A stretch of DNA of 64,000 nt from Arachis hypogaea (Eukaryota > Streptophyta > Magnoliopsida > Fabales > Fabaceae), in the NCBI RefSeq assembly GCF_003086295.3, contig NC_092051.1:21943940-22007939 (forward strand), written 5' to 3'. How positions within the stretch are numbered: the first letter of the stretch is position 1; each line of letters opens with the position of its first letter. Below are positions 46,715-57,835 of the stretch, piece by piece. Position numbers and translations under genes: made by a program. The notes under the pieces were generated by a model. It was not told the origin of the DNA. It made no database searches and was given only the letters and a program-made list of their open reading frames with translations.

Positions 46715-46860
46715 GTGCTCATTTTTTTTTTTGGTGTCGCCTGAAGTGTTTGGTTCCTGTTATCAAATAGCTGCATGATCAAAAAAGCAGTAAAAACTAA
46801 ATAAAAATCAAACAAGTAAGAAAACTACTACTACGAAAAATAACTAAGGATACAAAATTA

Positions 46861-46910
46861 TCGGGTTGCCTCCCGACAAGCGCTTTTTTAACGTCACTAG
46901 CTTGACAGTC
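46861..46910 (-). promoter_or_regulatory. Conserved block after integrase, element G
   Basis: In sense GACTGTCAAGCTAGTGACGT, TAAAAAAGCGCTTGTCGGGA and GGCAACCCGA, just after the integrase stop at 46918. The hairpin arms changed together here (TCGGG/CCCGA instead of TTGGG/CCCAA). Confidence 0.78.
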
Positions 46911-46917
46911 AGTTCTG

Positions 46918-47784
46918 CTAAGTCAGCAGATGAGCGGACCTCTGGCGATCGATCTCGCCTCCAAGATAGTACTTCAACCTCTGGCCATTCACTGTAAATT
47001 TCCTGTCAGAATTCTCTTCCTGTATTTCCACATAACTGTATGGTGAAGCTCTGGTAACTACAAACGGTCTTGACCACCAAGATTTCAGCTTCCCGGGAAA
47101 GAGTTTGAGCCTTGAATTATACAGAAGCACTCTCTGTCCTGGCTCAAAAACTCTGATGACAATCTTCTTGTCATGCAGTAACTTGGTTCTCTCCTTATAG
47201 AGCTTGGAATGCTCATAGGTTGAATATGTGAATTCATCAAGCTCATTTAACTGAAGCATTCACTTGATTCCTGCAGCTTCTGAATCAAGATTCAGATATC
47301 GGATTGCCCAGTAAGCTTTATGCTCCAACTCAACTGGCAAGTGACAGGCTTTGCCATAGACCAACTGATAAGAGGACATGCCAATAGGAGTCTTGTAAGT
47401 TGTCCGGTATGCCTAGAGAGCATCATCAAGCTTCATAGACCAGTCCTTTCTTGAAACACTGACGGTCTTCTCCAAAATTCTTTTAAGTTCCCTGTTGGAA
47501 ACTTCAACCTGTCCACTTGTCTGAGGGTGATAGGGGGTTGCCACTTTATGACGGACTCCATATCTCTGCAGAAGAGAGTCCAACTGTCTGTTACAGACGT
47601 GACTTCCTGCATCACTAATGAGTGTCCTTGGGACACCAAACTGGCTAAAGATATATCTCTGAAGAAAGCTCATTACCACCTTGGAATCGTTGGTGGGCAG
47701 AGCTACAGCTTCCACCCACTTGGACACATAATCAACTGCCACTAGAATATAGTTGTTTGAATGTGAGGGTGGAAAAGGTCCCAT
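46918..47784 (-). pseudogene. Integrase of element G
   Basis: One reading frame with premature stops. In sense: [10 protein letters not shown] (first catalytic Asp), [22 protein letters not shown] (second Asp), [17 protein letters not shown] (catalytic Glu), a TAG at 47413, a region with [20 protein letters not shown], a TGA near 47260, and the C-terminal part GQRVLLYNSRLKLFPGKLKS ending KFTVNGQRLKYY. All three catalytic residues are readable. The stops sit where relatives have Trp. Confidence 0.85.
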
Positions 47785-47796
47785 GAAATCAATACC

Positions 47797-48546
47797 TCAC
47801 ACATCAAACAACTCAACCTCAAGAATCCCCTGTTGTGGCATTTCATGGTTGGCAGGGAGATTTGTGGCTTTTGCACATCTGTTACAGTGCTTCACAAATG
47901 CTCTTGAGTCTCTGAAGAGAGTCGGCCAGTAAAACCCGCTCTGAAGGACCTTTGTAGTTGTCCTTTCACCACCAAAGTGGCCTCCATACTCAGAACCATG
48001 ATAGTGCCAAAGAATCTGCTGTTTTTCTTCATCTGGGACACATCTCCGGATGATACCATCTAAACACATTTTAAAAAGGTATGGTTCCTCCCAAATGTAG
48101 TACTTTGCATCAGTCAATAGCTTCTTCACTTGTTGCCTACTGTACTCCCTTAGGATAAAATTCATGGCCTTATAATTTGCAATGTCTGTAAACCATGGAG
48201 CCTGATGAATGAGGAACAATTGCTCATCCAGAAACATCTCAGTCACAGCTATGGGTGGTTGTACTCCTGCTTCAGGCTCAATTCTGGAGAGATGGTCAGC
48301 TACTTGATTTTCTGACCCTTTTCTGTCTTTTATCTCAATATCAAACTGCTGAAGGAGCAATACCCATATGATTAATCTTGGTTTAGAGTCCTGCTTGGTT
48401 AGAAGGTACTTCAAAGCAGCATGGTCAGTGTAAACAATAACCTTAGAACCAAGTAAATAGGACCTAAATTTATCAACAGTATACACAACAGCTAATAATT
48501 CCTTTTCTGTGGTTGTGTAGTTCTTTTGGGCATCATTTAGCACACG
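47797..48546 (-). pseudogene. RNase H end and integrase zinc domain of element G
   Basis: It continues the pol frame after the solo [32 protein letters not shown] and [11 protein letters not shown] are RNase H/connection motifs. [17 protein letters not shown] and [11 protein letters not shown] give the His-His-Cys-Cys integrase zinc domain. It ends at a TGA (47797), after which the catalytic core resumes in the same frame. Confidence 0.88.
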
Positions 48547-48551
48547 ACTGG

Positions 48552-49989
48552 TGACGAACAGATTCTTGCGAATTTAGAATTTTATAAAAATAATCACGTT
48601 ATAGGTATAGTTTCTAAACCAACAGAGAATCCTTTCGTACAAAATTTTGGTTGTCACAAGTAACAAAACCCAAATAAATTTATAATCGAAGTAATTAAAC
48701 CTCGGGTCGTCTTCTCAAGGAATTGCAGGGAGGTATGATTTATTATTGGTTATGAGAAAAAGCGTATTTTTGTTTGGGTTTTTTAAATAGAGAACAAGTA
48801 ATTTAAATGGCGAGAAAATAAATTAATAATTAGAAAAACTCTTGCAAGGTATAAGAACTGGAAATTCTATCCTAGTTATCCTTATCAGGTGTGATGAGAA
48901 TTGGCTTTTGCTCCCACTTAGTTAATCCTTACTAAATAAAGGAAAGTCAAGTGGACCAATTAATTTGATCCTCAAGTCCTAGTTAACTCATGTGGAAAGA
49001 CTAGCCTTAGAGCGATCCAAATCAATCAGCAATTCACAATTTTCAATCAACTGCTGAGTCTGATAACTCAAGTGTTACCAATTACTTAACCAAAGCAAAA
49101 AGGGAGAAAATCTACTCAAATAAAAAATGTCTTCAGATTGGAAGCAGCAGTAACATAAATAAAAGAAAGAAATCTTAAATCTGGAATACCTCAAATTATA
49201 TTAAATAAAGAAATCAACTCTAACGTGAAGTTCATAAGCCAAATTGAAAAGATAAATAACAATTAAAGTAATAGAATAAATAAAAGTAGAAAATAAATTA
49301 AAGGAACATTGGACCTGTGATTGAAGAGAAGTAGCCTAATCATAATAGAAATCCTAATTCCTAAAATCCTGAGAGAGAGGAGAGAGCCTCTCTCTCTCTA
49401 AAAACTACATCTAAAACCTAAAAATTATGAATATGAATGTCGTATGAATTGTTCATGTTGATTCCCACATTCTCTGGATTCTATTCTGTGTTTCTGGGCT
49501 TAGATCTGGGCCAAAAAGAGGTTCAGAAATCGCTGAGGGTATTTTCTGCAGATTCCTGCACGTGGCGTCTGTCACGCGAACGCGTGGGTCACGCGTTCGC
49601 GTCATTTGGAGTTTTTCCTGGTCACGCGTACGCGTCGCTGCCATTTTGCGCTAGGCACGCGTCCGCGTTGTCCACGCGTACGCGTCGCTGCCTTTTCTTC
49701 AAAACTCCATTTTGTGCTTTCCTCCCATTTTTGTATGTTTCCTTTCTGTCTTTTAAGCCATTTCTGCCCTATGAAACCTGAAAAATACTTAACACACAGA
49801 TCACGGCATCGAATGGTAATAAAGCATAATTAAATTTAATATTTTTAAAGCATAGGAAACATGTTTTTACATATATCATAAAATAAGGAAGGAATAGTAA
49901 AACCATGAAATTTACATGAGTAAGTGGGTGAAGAATTGATAAAAACACTCAATTGATCACAAAATACATCATAAAATAGGGGTTTTTCA
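48552..49989 (-). mobile_element. Solo LTR of the element C family inside pol of G
   Basis: 1438 bp, starts TGACGAACAG and ends TTTTTCA on the plus strand, flanked by ACTGG (48547-48551, 49990-49994), which joins reverse transcriptase to RNase H of G. It matches the element C LTRs along its length. CGCG palindromes at 49562-49690 are fewer than in element C. No primer site follows, so it is a solo LTR. Confidence 0.95.
49562..49690. repeat. CGCG palindrome array in the solo C-family LTR
   Basis: About six words such as CACGCGAACGCGTGG and CACGCGTACGCGTCG. The copy number differs from both LTRs of element C. Confidence 0.9.
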
Positions 49990-50907
49990 ACTGGCATAGT
50001 AAATGACATGTACAAGCTTACCATGCCTCTGTCCTAAAACAGCTCCTATAGCAAAGTCACTAGCATCACACATAAATTCAAATGGTAAATCCCAGTCAGG
50101 GGGAGCTATGATGGGAGCAGAGGTAAGGTTTACTTTCAGAGTTTCAAAAGCATGCAGACAATCAGAATCAAAGACAAAAGGAACATCAGCAACCAATAGG
50201 TTGCTTAAAGGTTTAGCAATTTTAGAAAAATCCTTTATAAATCTTCTATAAAATCCTGCATGACCTAAGAAACTCCTTACTGCCTTAACATTAGCTGGTG
50301 GTGGTAATTTTTCAATTACCTCCACCTTTGCTCTATCAACCTCAATTCCCTTACTTGAAATTTGATGTCCAAGAACAATACCTTCTGTAACCATAAAATG
50401 ACATTTTTTCCAATTTAAAACAAGGTTTGATTCTTGACACCGTTTCAAGACAAGAGATAAATACTTAAGGCAAGATTCAAAAGAATTATCAAAAATAGAG
50501 AAGTCATCCATAAATACCTCAATGAACTTTTCAACCATATCAGAAAAAATTGAAAGCATACACCTCTGAAAAGTTGCTGGAGAATTGCAAAGCCCAAAAG
50601 GCATTCTCCTATAGGCAAATACTCCAAAGGGGCACGTGAATGCTGTCTTCTCTTGATCTTGAGGGTCCACTGCAATTTGATTATATCCAGAATATCCATC
50701 TAGAAAATAGTAAAATGCATAACCAGCTAACCTCTCAAGTATCTGATCAATGAAAGGCAGGAGGAAGTGATCCTTCCTGGTAGCAGTGTTGAGCCTCCTG
50801 TAGTCTATACACATTCTCCATCCTGCGACTGTTCTTGTAGGAATAAGCTCATTCTTTTTATTCTTGATCACTATCATCCCTCCTTTCTTGGGAACTACCT
50901 GCATGGG
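49990..50907 (-). pseudogene. Reverse transcriptase of element G (N-terminally cut)
   Basis: Starts inside the polymerase domain at MQVVPKKGGMIVIKN, right at the element F junction (the codons before it belong to the F LTR). WRMCIDYRRLNTATRKDHF, FLDGYSGYNQIAV, MPFGLCNSPATFQRCM, FMDD (catalytic Asp pair; the first residue is Phe rather than Tyr, as in Athila), GHQIS and the RNase H start FMCDASDFAIGAVLGQ follow in order. This stretch has no internal stop. The frame continues at 48546 beyond the solo LTR. Confidence 0.92.
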
Positions 50908-52117
50908 TGATACGCGAAAATTATAAATATTAACGCGCAACCGGCAAGTATACCGAGTCGTATCAAGTAATAAAACTCACTAAGAGTGAGGTCGATCCAC
51001 GGAGATTGGTAGATTAATCAATTTTAGTTAAATGGTAATTTTAGTCAAGCAAACATGGTTTTGAATTCATGAGATTTGATTTTTTTGAATGTAATTGCGG
51101 AAAGTTAAATGACAAAGAATTTAAAGAACTAGAATAAAGAAGAACAATGAAAGTAAATAACTGAAACTTAAAATGCAAGAAACTTAAATGACATGGAAAA
51201 TAAATTGTAAGAAAGTAAAGGTTGCAGAATTTTAAAGAGCAGAAGAGTAAATTGCAAGAAATAGAGAAACAGAATGTAAATGACAAGATTAATAAATTGC
51301 AAGAATGTAGAAGGGAATTGGGTAATGGGTATTCAAACAACTAAAGAGCAAAAGAAATGAGAATTAATGATGGAAAGGATCATTAGGGATCAGAGATGCA
51401 AATTCTCATGAATTGATGTTGATCAATTCCTTCTCAATCATGGGTATAGATCCATGGCAGATTGTGGGTAATTGAGTCCCAATCTCTTGGTAACTCAATT
51501 TCTCTCAACACAACCAATTGCCACTCTCGTGATCTAATTGTTCATGAGAAGAGATGAAGTTCAATTTCTAATCCAAGCCACACATCTTCCAGAATCTCAA
51601 CTAAGGGAGGTTACATGTCACATACCAACCCAAAGTGTATTGATCAAAGAAATCATGAAAGGATGAACTCTAAACTGAATTATGTAGCTCCTTTCTCAAG
51701 TTCACCACATAATTCATATAGATTCAATCCCTCTCTCGATGGTGATTAAATCTGTGAAGAACAAGAGTTTCCTCTTAGATGAACCACTTGAATTGAGAAT
51801 GAAAAGAAAAGTTATCAACCCATTCAAATGAGCAGAGCTCCTCCCCCTAATGAAAATGGGGTTTAGTGAATCATAGCTCTAAATTTAGCAACAAGTGCAA
51901 AAGTAAACATTCCAATTGAGTAGTGAAGAATATTGAGGAATGAAGGAAAAGTTCTTGAAAACTGAAATTCAAAATTGCCAAAAGAAAACAAAATAGAAGA
52001 TGGTTGAGAGGCAGTAAAAACAGAAAAAGTCTAAGTGTAAAAGTAAAAGTCTCTAAAAAGTAAAATGTTCAAAAAGTCCTAAAATTCATAATCCCCCTTA
52101 AAGTACAAACTCCTTCT

Positions 52118-52127
52118 CTATTTATAC
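52118..52127 (-). promoter_or_regulatory. TATA box, LTR of F
   Basis: AGTATAAATAGAGAAGG on the minus strand, about 130 bp downstream of the palindrome array. Confidence 0.65.
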
Positions 52128-52258
52128 TAGTCCTAAAACTCATTTGGAGATCTTCAATTGGGTTAGCAATGTGGGCTTTATCCTTGTTGAATATTGCTTC
52201 ATGAAAGAATTCTTGTCAAACAGAGAAAACATGGCTCATTCTCATTGCTCTGGCCTAA

Positions 52259-53224
52259 TGGCCTGGTGTTGTTGCCCAAGTTATTGGCAAAACACACCAG
52301 TGACAACGTGCATGGCAATTTCCTGGGAGTGGGACATGGTGCTTGGGCGTTGTTGCCCAAGTTGTTGCCCAAGTTGTTGCCAAACACTTGGCTTGTTCTT
52401 CATTCTTATTTCACTTTTTATGCTTGATGTTTCCTGTGATTTGAACTTTAATTTTGTACTCCACTATAGACTATGATATATGGTTGGAAAGCTCTTGATG
52501 TCTACTTTTCAACGCAACTGGAAGTACCTCAATTAGATCTCTGTAGCTCAAGTTATGTTCCATTGAAGAAGACATGGTCAGGCTGCCTGGCGTTGTTGCC
52601 CAAGTTATTGGCAAAACACGCCAGCAACAACGCCCTTAGTCTCTGAGGCTCTAAATAAAGCCAGCTTTTGAGTCTTCAAATAAACTCCAATCCCATACTA
52701 TGATATATGGTTAGAAAGCTCTTGATATCTTCTTTCTAATGCCACTGAAATCACCTCATTTGGAGTTTTCTAGCTCAAGATATGCTCCTTTGAAGAGAGC
52801 AAGGTCAAGCTACCTGTCGTTGTTGCCCAAGTTGTTGGCAAAACACGCCAGGAACAACGTGCATGCCTCTTCTTTGGTGGCTTCCTGGAATTGTTGCCCA
52901 AGTTATTGGCAAAACACACCAGGAACAACGTGTATGCCTTCTCCTCCATTTTTCATGGGCGTTGTTGCCCAAGTTGTTGGCAAAACACGCCAGGAACAAC
53001 GTGTATGCCTTCTCCTCCATTTTGCATGGGCGTTGTTGCCCAAGTTGTAGGCAAAACACGCCAGGAACAACGTGCATGCCTCTTCTTTGGTGGCTTCCTG
53101 GCATTGTTGCCCAAGTTATTGGCAAAACACGCCAGGAACAACGCTCAACCTTCTTCTCCCTGGCAGCTTGATTTGTTGGGTGTTGTTGCTGGAGTTGTTG
53201 CTGAACACGCAGACAACAACGCCC
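52259..53224. repeat. CGTTGTT/AACAACG hairpin-repeat array, LTR of F
   Basis: About nine units of about 42 bp. Each starts GGCGTTGTTGCCCAAG, has an inner arm pair TTGCC/GGCAA and ends GCCAGGAACAACG, so every unit folds as a two-stage hairpin. Units are spaced irregularly by 25-100 bp, closest at 52800-53224. The outer arm GGCGTT resembles the Feral palindrome. Confidence 0.9.
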
Positions 53225-53504
53225 CTTCTTCCTCCTTGCTCCATCACCTAACATAAACCAAAGAATTTTCCTCAAAGTTTTGCCATCTTATGCAATAATT
53301 TTCAAGAGAATCATTCACATCAACTTATATATAAACTCCTTGAGTCATTTGCATGAATTATGCCAAATTTCACTTAGTTCTTGGTTCATGGATGCATAGA
53401 TGAAACACTCACAAAATTGCTCATTTATTTCAAAGAAAATGAATGAAACTAAGCTAAAACTACTTAAACTAACTAGCTAAAATAGCAAAGATACAAACGC
53501 ATCA

Positions 53505-54962
53505 CAACACCAAACTTAAACCTTGCTTGTCCTCAAGCAAGAAAAGAACTATGCACAAAGGTTTCTTTTAATCGGAACAAGTTGAGGGGTAACTTGTAAT
53601 GCCTTGGTGAGTGAAGTGATTAAGTGATAGTGGGATGAACTCTGAATTATATGCTCATGTAAGAATTCCAGTGCTTATTAGTCCCTACATTTTGGAAGTC
53701 TTAGATCTTAGGACTTTCATTCAAATGATATCATGGAAATCTCTCTATATGTAATCACCTTGAAGCAGTCTTATAGTTTTTGTGTTTTGGCCTTGACTCT
53801 AAGTGTCATGTCTCAAAGCAGCTCTTTAGATAAGCTTTCAATCAATACTCCTAAACCAGTTGGTTTTAAGGTATTAGGTGTTGAAGCACCCCCCTTAGGA
53901 TTTACTTGCTCAAGCCTCTCTCTTTGACACAATTCTACCACATGCATTTGACTAGGATAATAACTCTTTGAGTTCTTATTTCTTTCTTTTTCTTCCTAGT
54001 AATTGATGCTCAGAGCCTTTTGCCATGTTCTTTTTTTTTTCTTTTGCTGCTTCTTGGATCAAAAGATATTTGAGAATCTCCACAATACTTCTTTGAACTC
54101 TATTTCCTGCCTATGAGCTCCCATGCAGGTTTTCACAAACATGCAACCTCAATACACAATCATACAACTAGAACTACCACTTCTCTTAATCTTTTGCTTG
54201 CCTCAAAACAAATTTTTTGACTCCTCAATCATTCTTTTCAAAGAACTGTTCTCTATTTGCAATTTATAGATCTTGAGTGTAAGCAGATTTTCAAGTGTAT
54301 GGTGCTATGATGTATTTAGCATCTTAATTATTGAACTTTTAAAGAGATTATGCTAAGCAGACAAGCAGGGGTGCAATATTGCTTTCAATCATAACAGTTT
54401 TAAATAAAAGACAATCACTTAACAATACAACCTTTTTTGAGTTCACTTGCTTTACTCCTTATCATCATCATTGTTGGTCTTTACATCCTTCTTTGCCTCT
54501 TTGATTGATGATGCTTAATCCTTCCAAAAATTGAAGTGACTGCCTACAATGAATTTTGAAAGTTGCTTGTCCCCAAGCACTTGAGAAATGGTTAGCATGC
54601 ATGAATTATTTGTGGGCTTTTGAACTTACTTTGGTATGGGAACACCAAACTTAGTACCTTTCCAATGGTTCTCATGCATCAAATCAACCATATGTGGAAC
54701 TTCTTTTTCTTTGCCAAAGGTAATAGAACTAAAAACTAGGAAACAGCAGAATAGTTAACTAGTTTATCTAAATACTTGAAGCTAGCATTATGCAGAAGGA
54801 GAGAATATGTTTTATGATGAGATTTTGGTGGAACACCAAACTTAGAATCCTTCATTCTCCCTTATATTATTTTGGTGTGCAACACCAAACTTAGCTTCTT
54901 GCAATATGGATAAAGCTAATTAACTTTTTTATTAAACTAGCTATGAAAAGAAAACTACCTCA
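53505..54962 (-). other. 3' non-coding region of element F
   Basis: Stem-loop CTTGCTTGAGGACAAGCAAG and TTTAAGTTTGGTGTTG at 53505-53541 beside the LTR. Further CTAAGTTTGGTGTT words near 54641, 54836 and 54880. No gene. Confidence 0.65.
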
Positions 54963-55010
54963 GGTTGGGTTGCCTCCCAACAAGCGCTTCTTTATCGTCA
55001 TTAGCTTGAC
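54963..55010 (-). promoter_or_regulatory. Conserved GGGAGGCAACCC block, element F
   Basis: In sense GTCAAGCTAATGACGATAAA, GAAGCGCTTGTTGGGAGGCA and ACCCAACC, just after the pro-INc stop at 55023. Confidence 0.75.
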
Positions 55011-55022
55011 AGTTGTCTCTCT

Positions 55023-55970
55023 TTAGGGAGGATGATGATCATAGTGCCTTAATCCTTCCCCTCTCACCGTGAGCTTCCTTCCAGTGTCTCTCTTGATGAT
55101 TTCCACATGTTCAAGTGAGAGGATTTTGTTCACTGTGTAATATCCAGAAAAGTGTGGAGATGTTTCCAGTGGTTGGTAGGTTAGCATCACTTTATCCACT
55201 GGCGAGAAACCTTCAGTGGGGATTTTTTTGTTTCTCCATCCTCTTGGCACTTTCTTCTTGGGACTCTTTTCTTTTTTTGGAGGTAGTTCAGATTTCGAAG
55301 CCTCAATTTTTGGAATGTTCTTGCTGAGAATCTCAAATGCAGGCTTTGGTTGTAGCTTCTCCTCTATTCTTTGAGCTTGTTGCACCACTTCTAACTCTTC
55401 CTTTCTTTTCCAGCATGAGCTTAGGTGCATTGGAAGTGTTTCATCAGGTACCCCTTTCAAGTTTGGATTTATGGAATCAATCTTCATACACTCCTCCTCT
55501 TGGATAGAGTCTTGCAAATTCTTGAAGACATGGAACACTATATGCTCTTCATGCACCCTTAGCATCAATTCTCCTTTTTCAACATCTATCAATGCCCTGG
55601 CAGTAGCTAAGAAGGGTCTCCCTAGGATAATGGGAGTGTTTTCATCTTCCTCTATGTCTAGGATGACGAAGTCAGCTGGGAGAAAAAATTTGTCCACCTT
55701 TACCAATACATTCTCCACAACCCCAAGTGCTTGTTGAATAGATTTGTTTGCCATTTGAAGGGCTATTTTTGTGGGTTTCAATTCATGAATCTGAAGCTTC
55801 CTCATCAAAGATAGAGGCATTAGATTTATGCTTGCACCAAGGTCACAAAATGCTCTCTCAATCATCATGTTGCCTATGGTGTAGGGGATATGAAAGCTCC
55901 CTGGGTCCTTCCTCTTTCTTGGCAATCCTTTCTGGATGATGGCACTACACTCCATGGTCATTACAACCAT
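55023..55970 (-). CDS. Protease fused to an integrase-C-terminus-like tail, element F
   Basis: One open frame of 315 codons in the gag frame, separated from gag by a TAA at 55971. About residues 30-160: retropepsin region with CDLGASINLMPLSLMRKL, NVLVKVDKFFLPADFVILD and ILGRPFLATARALIDVE. About 160-240: a charged linker, helical and Lys/Glu-rich. About 240-315: RGWRNKKIPTEGF, VDKVMLTYQPLE, YYTVNKILSLEHVEI and RKLTVRGEGLRHYDHHPP, which I align with the end of Athila integrases. So the enzyme core is deleted and its last domain is joined in frame to protease. The usual ATG logic does not apply; translation would come from gag. Confidence 0.72.
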   Translation of the reverse strand: MVVMTMECSAIIQKGLPRKRKDPGSFHIPYTIGNMMIERAFCDLGASINLMPLSLMRKLQIHELKPTKIALQMANKSIQQALGVVENVLVKVDKFFLPADFVILDIEEDENTPIILGRPFLATARALIDVEKGELMLRVHEEHIVFHVFKNLQDSIQEEECMKIDSINPNLKGVPDETLPMHLSSCWKRKEELEVVQQAQRIEEKLQPKPAFEILSKNIPKIEASKSELPPKKEKSPKKKVPRGWRNKKIPTEGFSPVDKVMLTYQPLETSPHFSGYYTVNKILSLEHVEIIKRDTGRKLTVRGEGLRHYDHHPP

Positions 55971-57448
55971 TTATCCCTCCTTTAAGGATCTTTTCTTTGT
56001 CAACAATTCCTTCATGAACTTTGCATACAATGGCATTTTTTCAAGTGCTTCTATGAAGGGGATGTTGATGTGCAGTGTCTTGAATATCTCTAGGAATTTG
56101 GAGTATTGCTTCTCTTTGTTCTCTCCCTTGAATCTTTGAGGATATGGTAGCATTGGTTGATATGCTCTCACTGCCTCTTTCTTAGTTGACTTATCACTTT
56201 GTGTAGAGGTTTCTTGCTCCTGCTTTTGCTCATTCACCTCTTCTTTTAAGCCTTCTTTGTTGTGCTCTTCCTGAGTGATGGCTTCTGTCTCCACCTTCTT
56301 ACCACTTCTCAGGGTGATTGCTTTACACTCTTCCCATTTTATGGCTTTTCCTGTGTCCCTTGGGTTGTCTTCAGTGGTACTAGGGAATGCTCGCTTCTCA
56401 CCTATCTCTGTGATATGTTTAGCCATTTGTCCCATTTGTCTTTCAAGATTTTTCATAGATGCATCTTGGTTTTTGAGTGTCAGGGCTTGATCTTGTCTTG
56501 CCATCTCTTGAGTCTTGATGAGTTTCTCTATTAACATCTCTAAGTTAGAGATCCTCTGAGAGTCTGGATGTGGTTGCATGGGAGGTGATGGTTGCTGGTG
56601 GAGGTTGTTTGGAGCATTGAGGTGGTTATTTTGTGAGTTGAGTGGAAGTGTGGAAAAGTTATTTTGGTGAGTTTGTGAGTTGTTATGAGGTGGATGATAT
56701 GTGTTTTATGAGTTTTTGTATTGGTTAGTGTTACTGGATGAATGATTTTGGTTGTTTGTGTTGCGGGAGTTGTTGGAATTGTGGTTTCTCTGCCATGAAT
56801 TTTGATTGTCACCCCATCTTAGGTTGGGGTGATTCCTCCAAGATGAGTTGTATGTGTCACCATGGAAGTCATTTTGAGAAGAATTTGAGGCATTTTGCAT
56901 ATATTGAACCTGTTCTTGTTGCTGCTCAACATGGCTCGCTTCATTTTGACCCCATTCAATTGAAGGTTATTTGTTATGCTCACTGAAGCTAGTTGGAGGC
57001 TATCTATTCTCTTAGCCATCATTTCCATTTGTTGCTGGCTTTGTTGGTGCATCAACTTGTTCTGTGTCAAGATCGTGTCCACTCCTTCCAGTTCCAACAC
57101 ACCCTTCTTTTGAATAGGTTGGCGTTGCCTCTGATGAGCAAAGAAGTATTGGTTATTTGTCACCATGTCTATGAGATTCTGAGCTTCTTCGGCTGTATTC
57201 ATCAATTGTAGCGAGCCTCCTGCAGAGTAATCTAAGGACTCTTGAGATTTTTGAGTCAACCCTTCATAGAAATTTTGAAGTTTATCCCATTCACTGAACA
57301 TCTCAGGTGGACATTTCCTAATCAGAGCTTTGTATCTTTCCCATGCCTCATACAATAATTCTCCATCCATTTGAGTGAACGTTTGCACCTTCGTTTTCAA
57401 CCTGATGATCCTCTGAGGCGGATAGAACTTGGATAGGAATTTATTCAC
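55971..57448 (-). pseudogene. gag of element F, frameshifted and 5'-cut
   Basis: Sense order: [45 protein letters not shown] (gag domain, 56819-57448), then a frame change near 56960. The Asn/Gln-rich middle is spread over other frames (56540-56900), then an open part (55971-56579) with the coiled-coil segment RISNLEMLIEKL and YPQRFKGENKEKQYSKFLEI leading to protease. The N-terminal part lies beyond the Feral insertion. Confidence 0.8.
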
Positions 57449-57835
57449 CAGATCATTGATGAGCGGATAATTTATACGCTTTTTGGCATTGTTTTTAGTA
57501 TGTTTTTAGTAGAATCTAGTTACTTTTAGGGATGTTTTCATTAGTTTTTATGTTAAATTCACATTTCTGGACTTTACTATGAGTTTGTGTATTTTTCTAT
57601 GATTTCAGATATTTTCTGGCTGAAATTGGGGGACTTGAGCAAAAATCAGATTCAGAGGTTGAAAAAGGACTGCTGATGCTGTTGGATGCTGACCTCCCTG
57701 CACTCAAAATGGATTTTCTGGAGCTACAGAACTCAAAATGGCGCGCTTCCAATTGCGTTGGAAAGTAGACATCCAGGGCTTTCCAGAAATATATATATAA
57801 TAGTCTATACTTTGGCCAAGAATAGACGACGCAAA

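Larger units (their letters stand above)
34548..50907 (-). mobile_element. Element G: Athila-like element with pol (3' part, multiply interrupted)
   Basis: 3' LTR 34548-35419 plus 44303-44925 (opens TGATGCGTGAGC, closes CCGTACCA in sense), 3' region, palindrome spacer, integrase, RNase H and reverse transcriptase up to 50907, where element F cuts it. Insertions inside: E (35420-44302) and a solo C-family LTR (48552-49989). It is the only element here with replication enzymes, all of them broken. The expected far duplication (ACAGG) and 5' half lie beyond F and the second Feral, outside the window. Confidence 0.85.
50908..53504 (-). repeat. 3' LTR of element F (2597 bp)
   Basis: Opens TGATGCGTTTGTATC and closes GCGTATCA in sense. 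Conserved block at 50940-51010, TATA box at 52118-52127, palindromes 52259-53224 upstream of the TATA box. The part between block and TATA has no gene. Confidence 0.88.
50908..57456 (-). mobile_element. Element F: gag-pro-INc element (3' part)
   Basis: 3' LTR 50908-53504, 3' region, pro-INc frame, gag remains up to 57456, where the second Feral is inserted. Left duplication expected ATGGG (50903-50907); the other end lies outside the window. Architecture as element E: no reverse transcriptase or integrase core. Confidence 0.85.

Noticed and set aside
52800..53224. Regular hairpin repeats with spacers, CRISPR-like at first sight
   Set aside because: Units vary in sequence and spacing, the spacers are related to each other, and the array sits inside a plant LTR upstream of its TATA box. 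No cas genes; not prokaryotic DNA.
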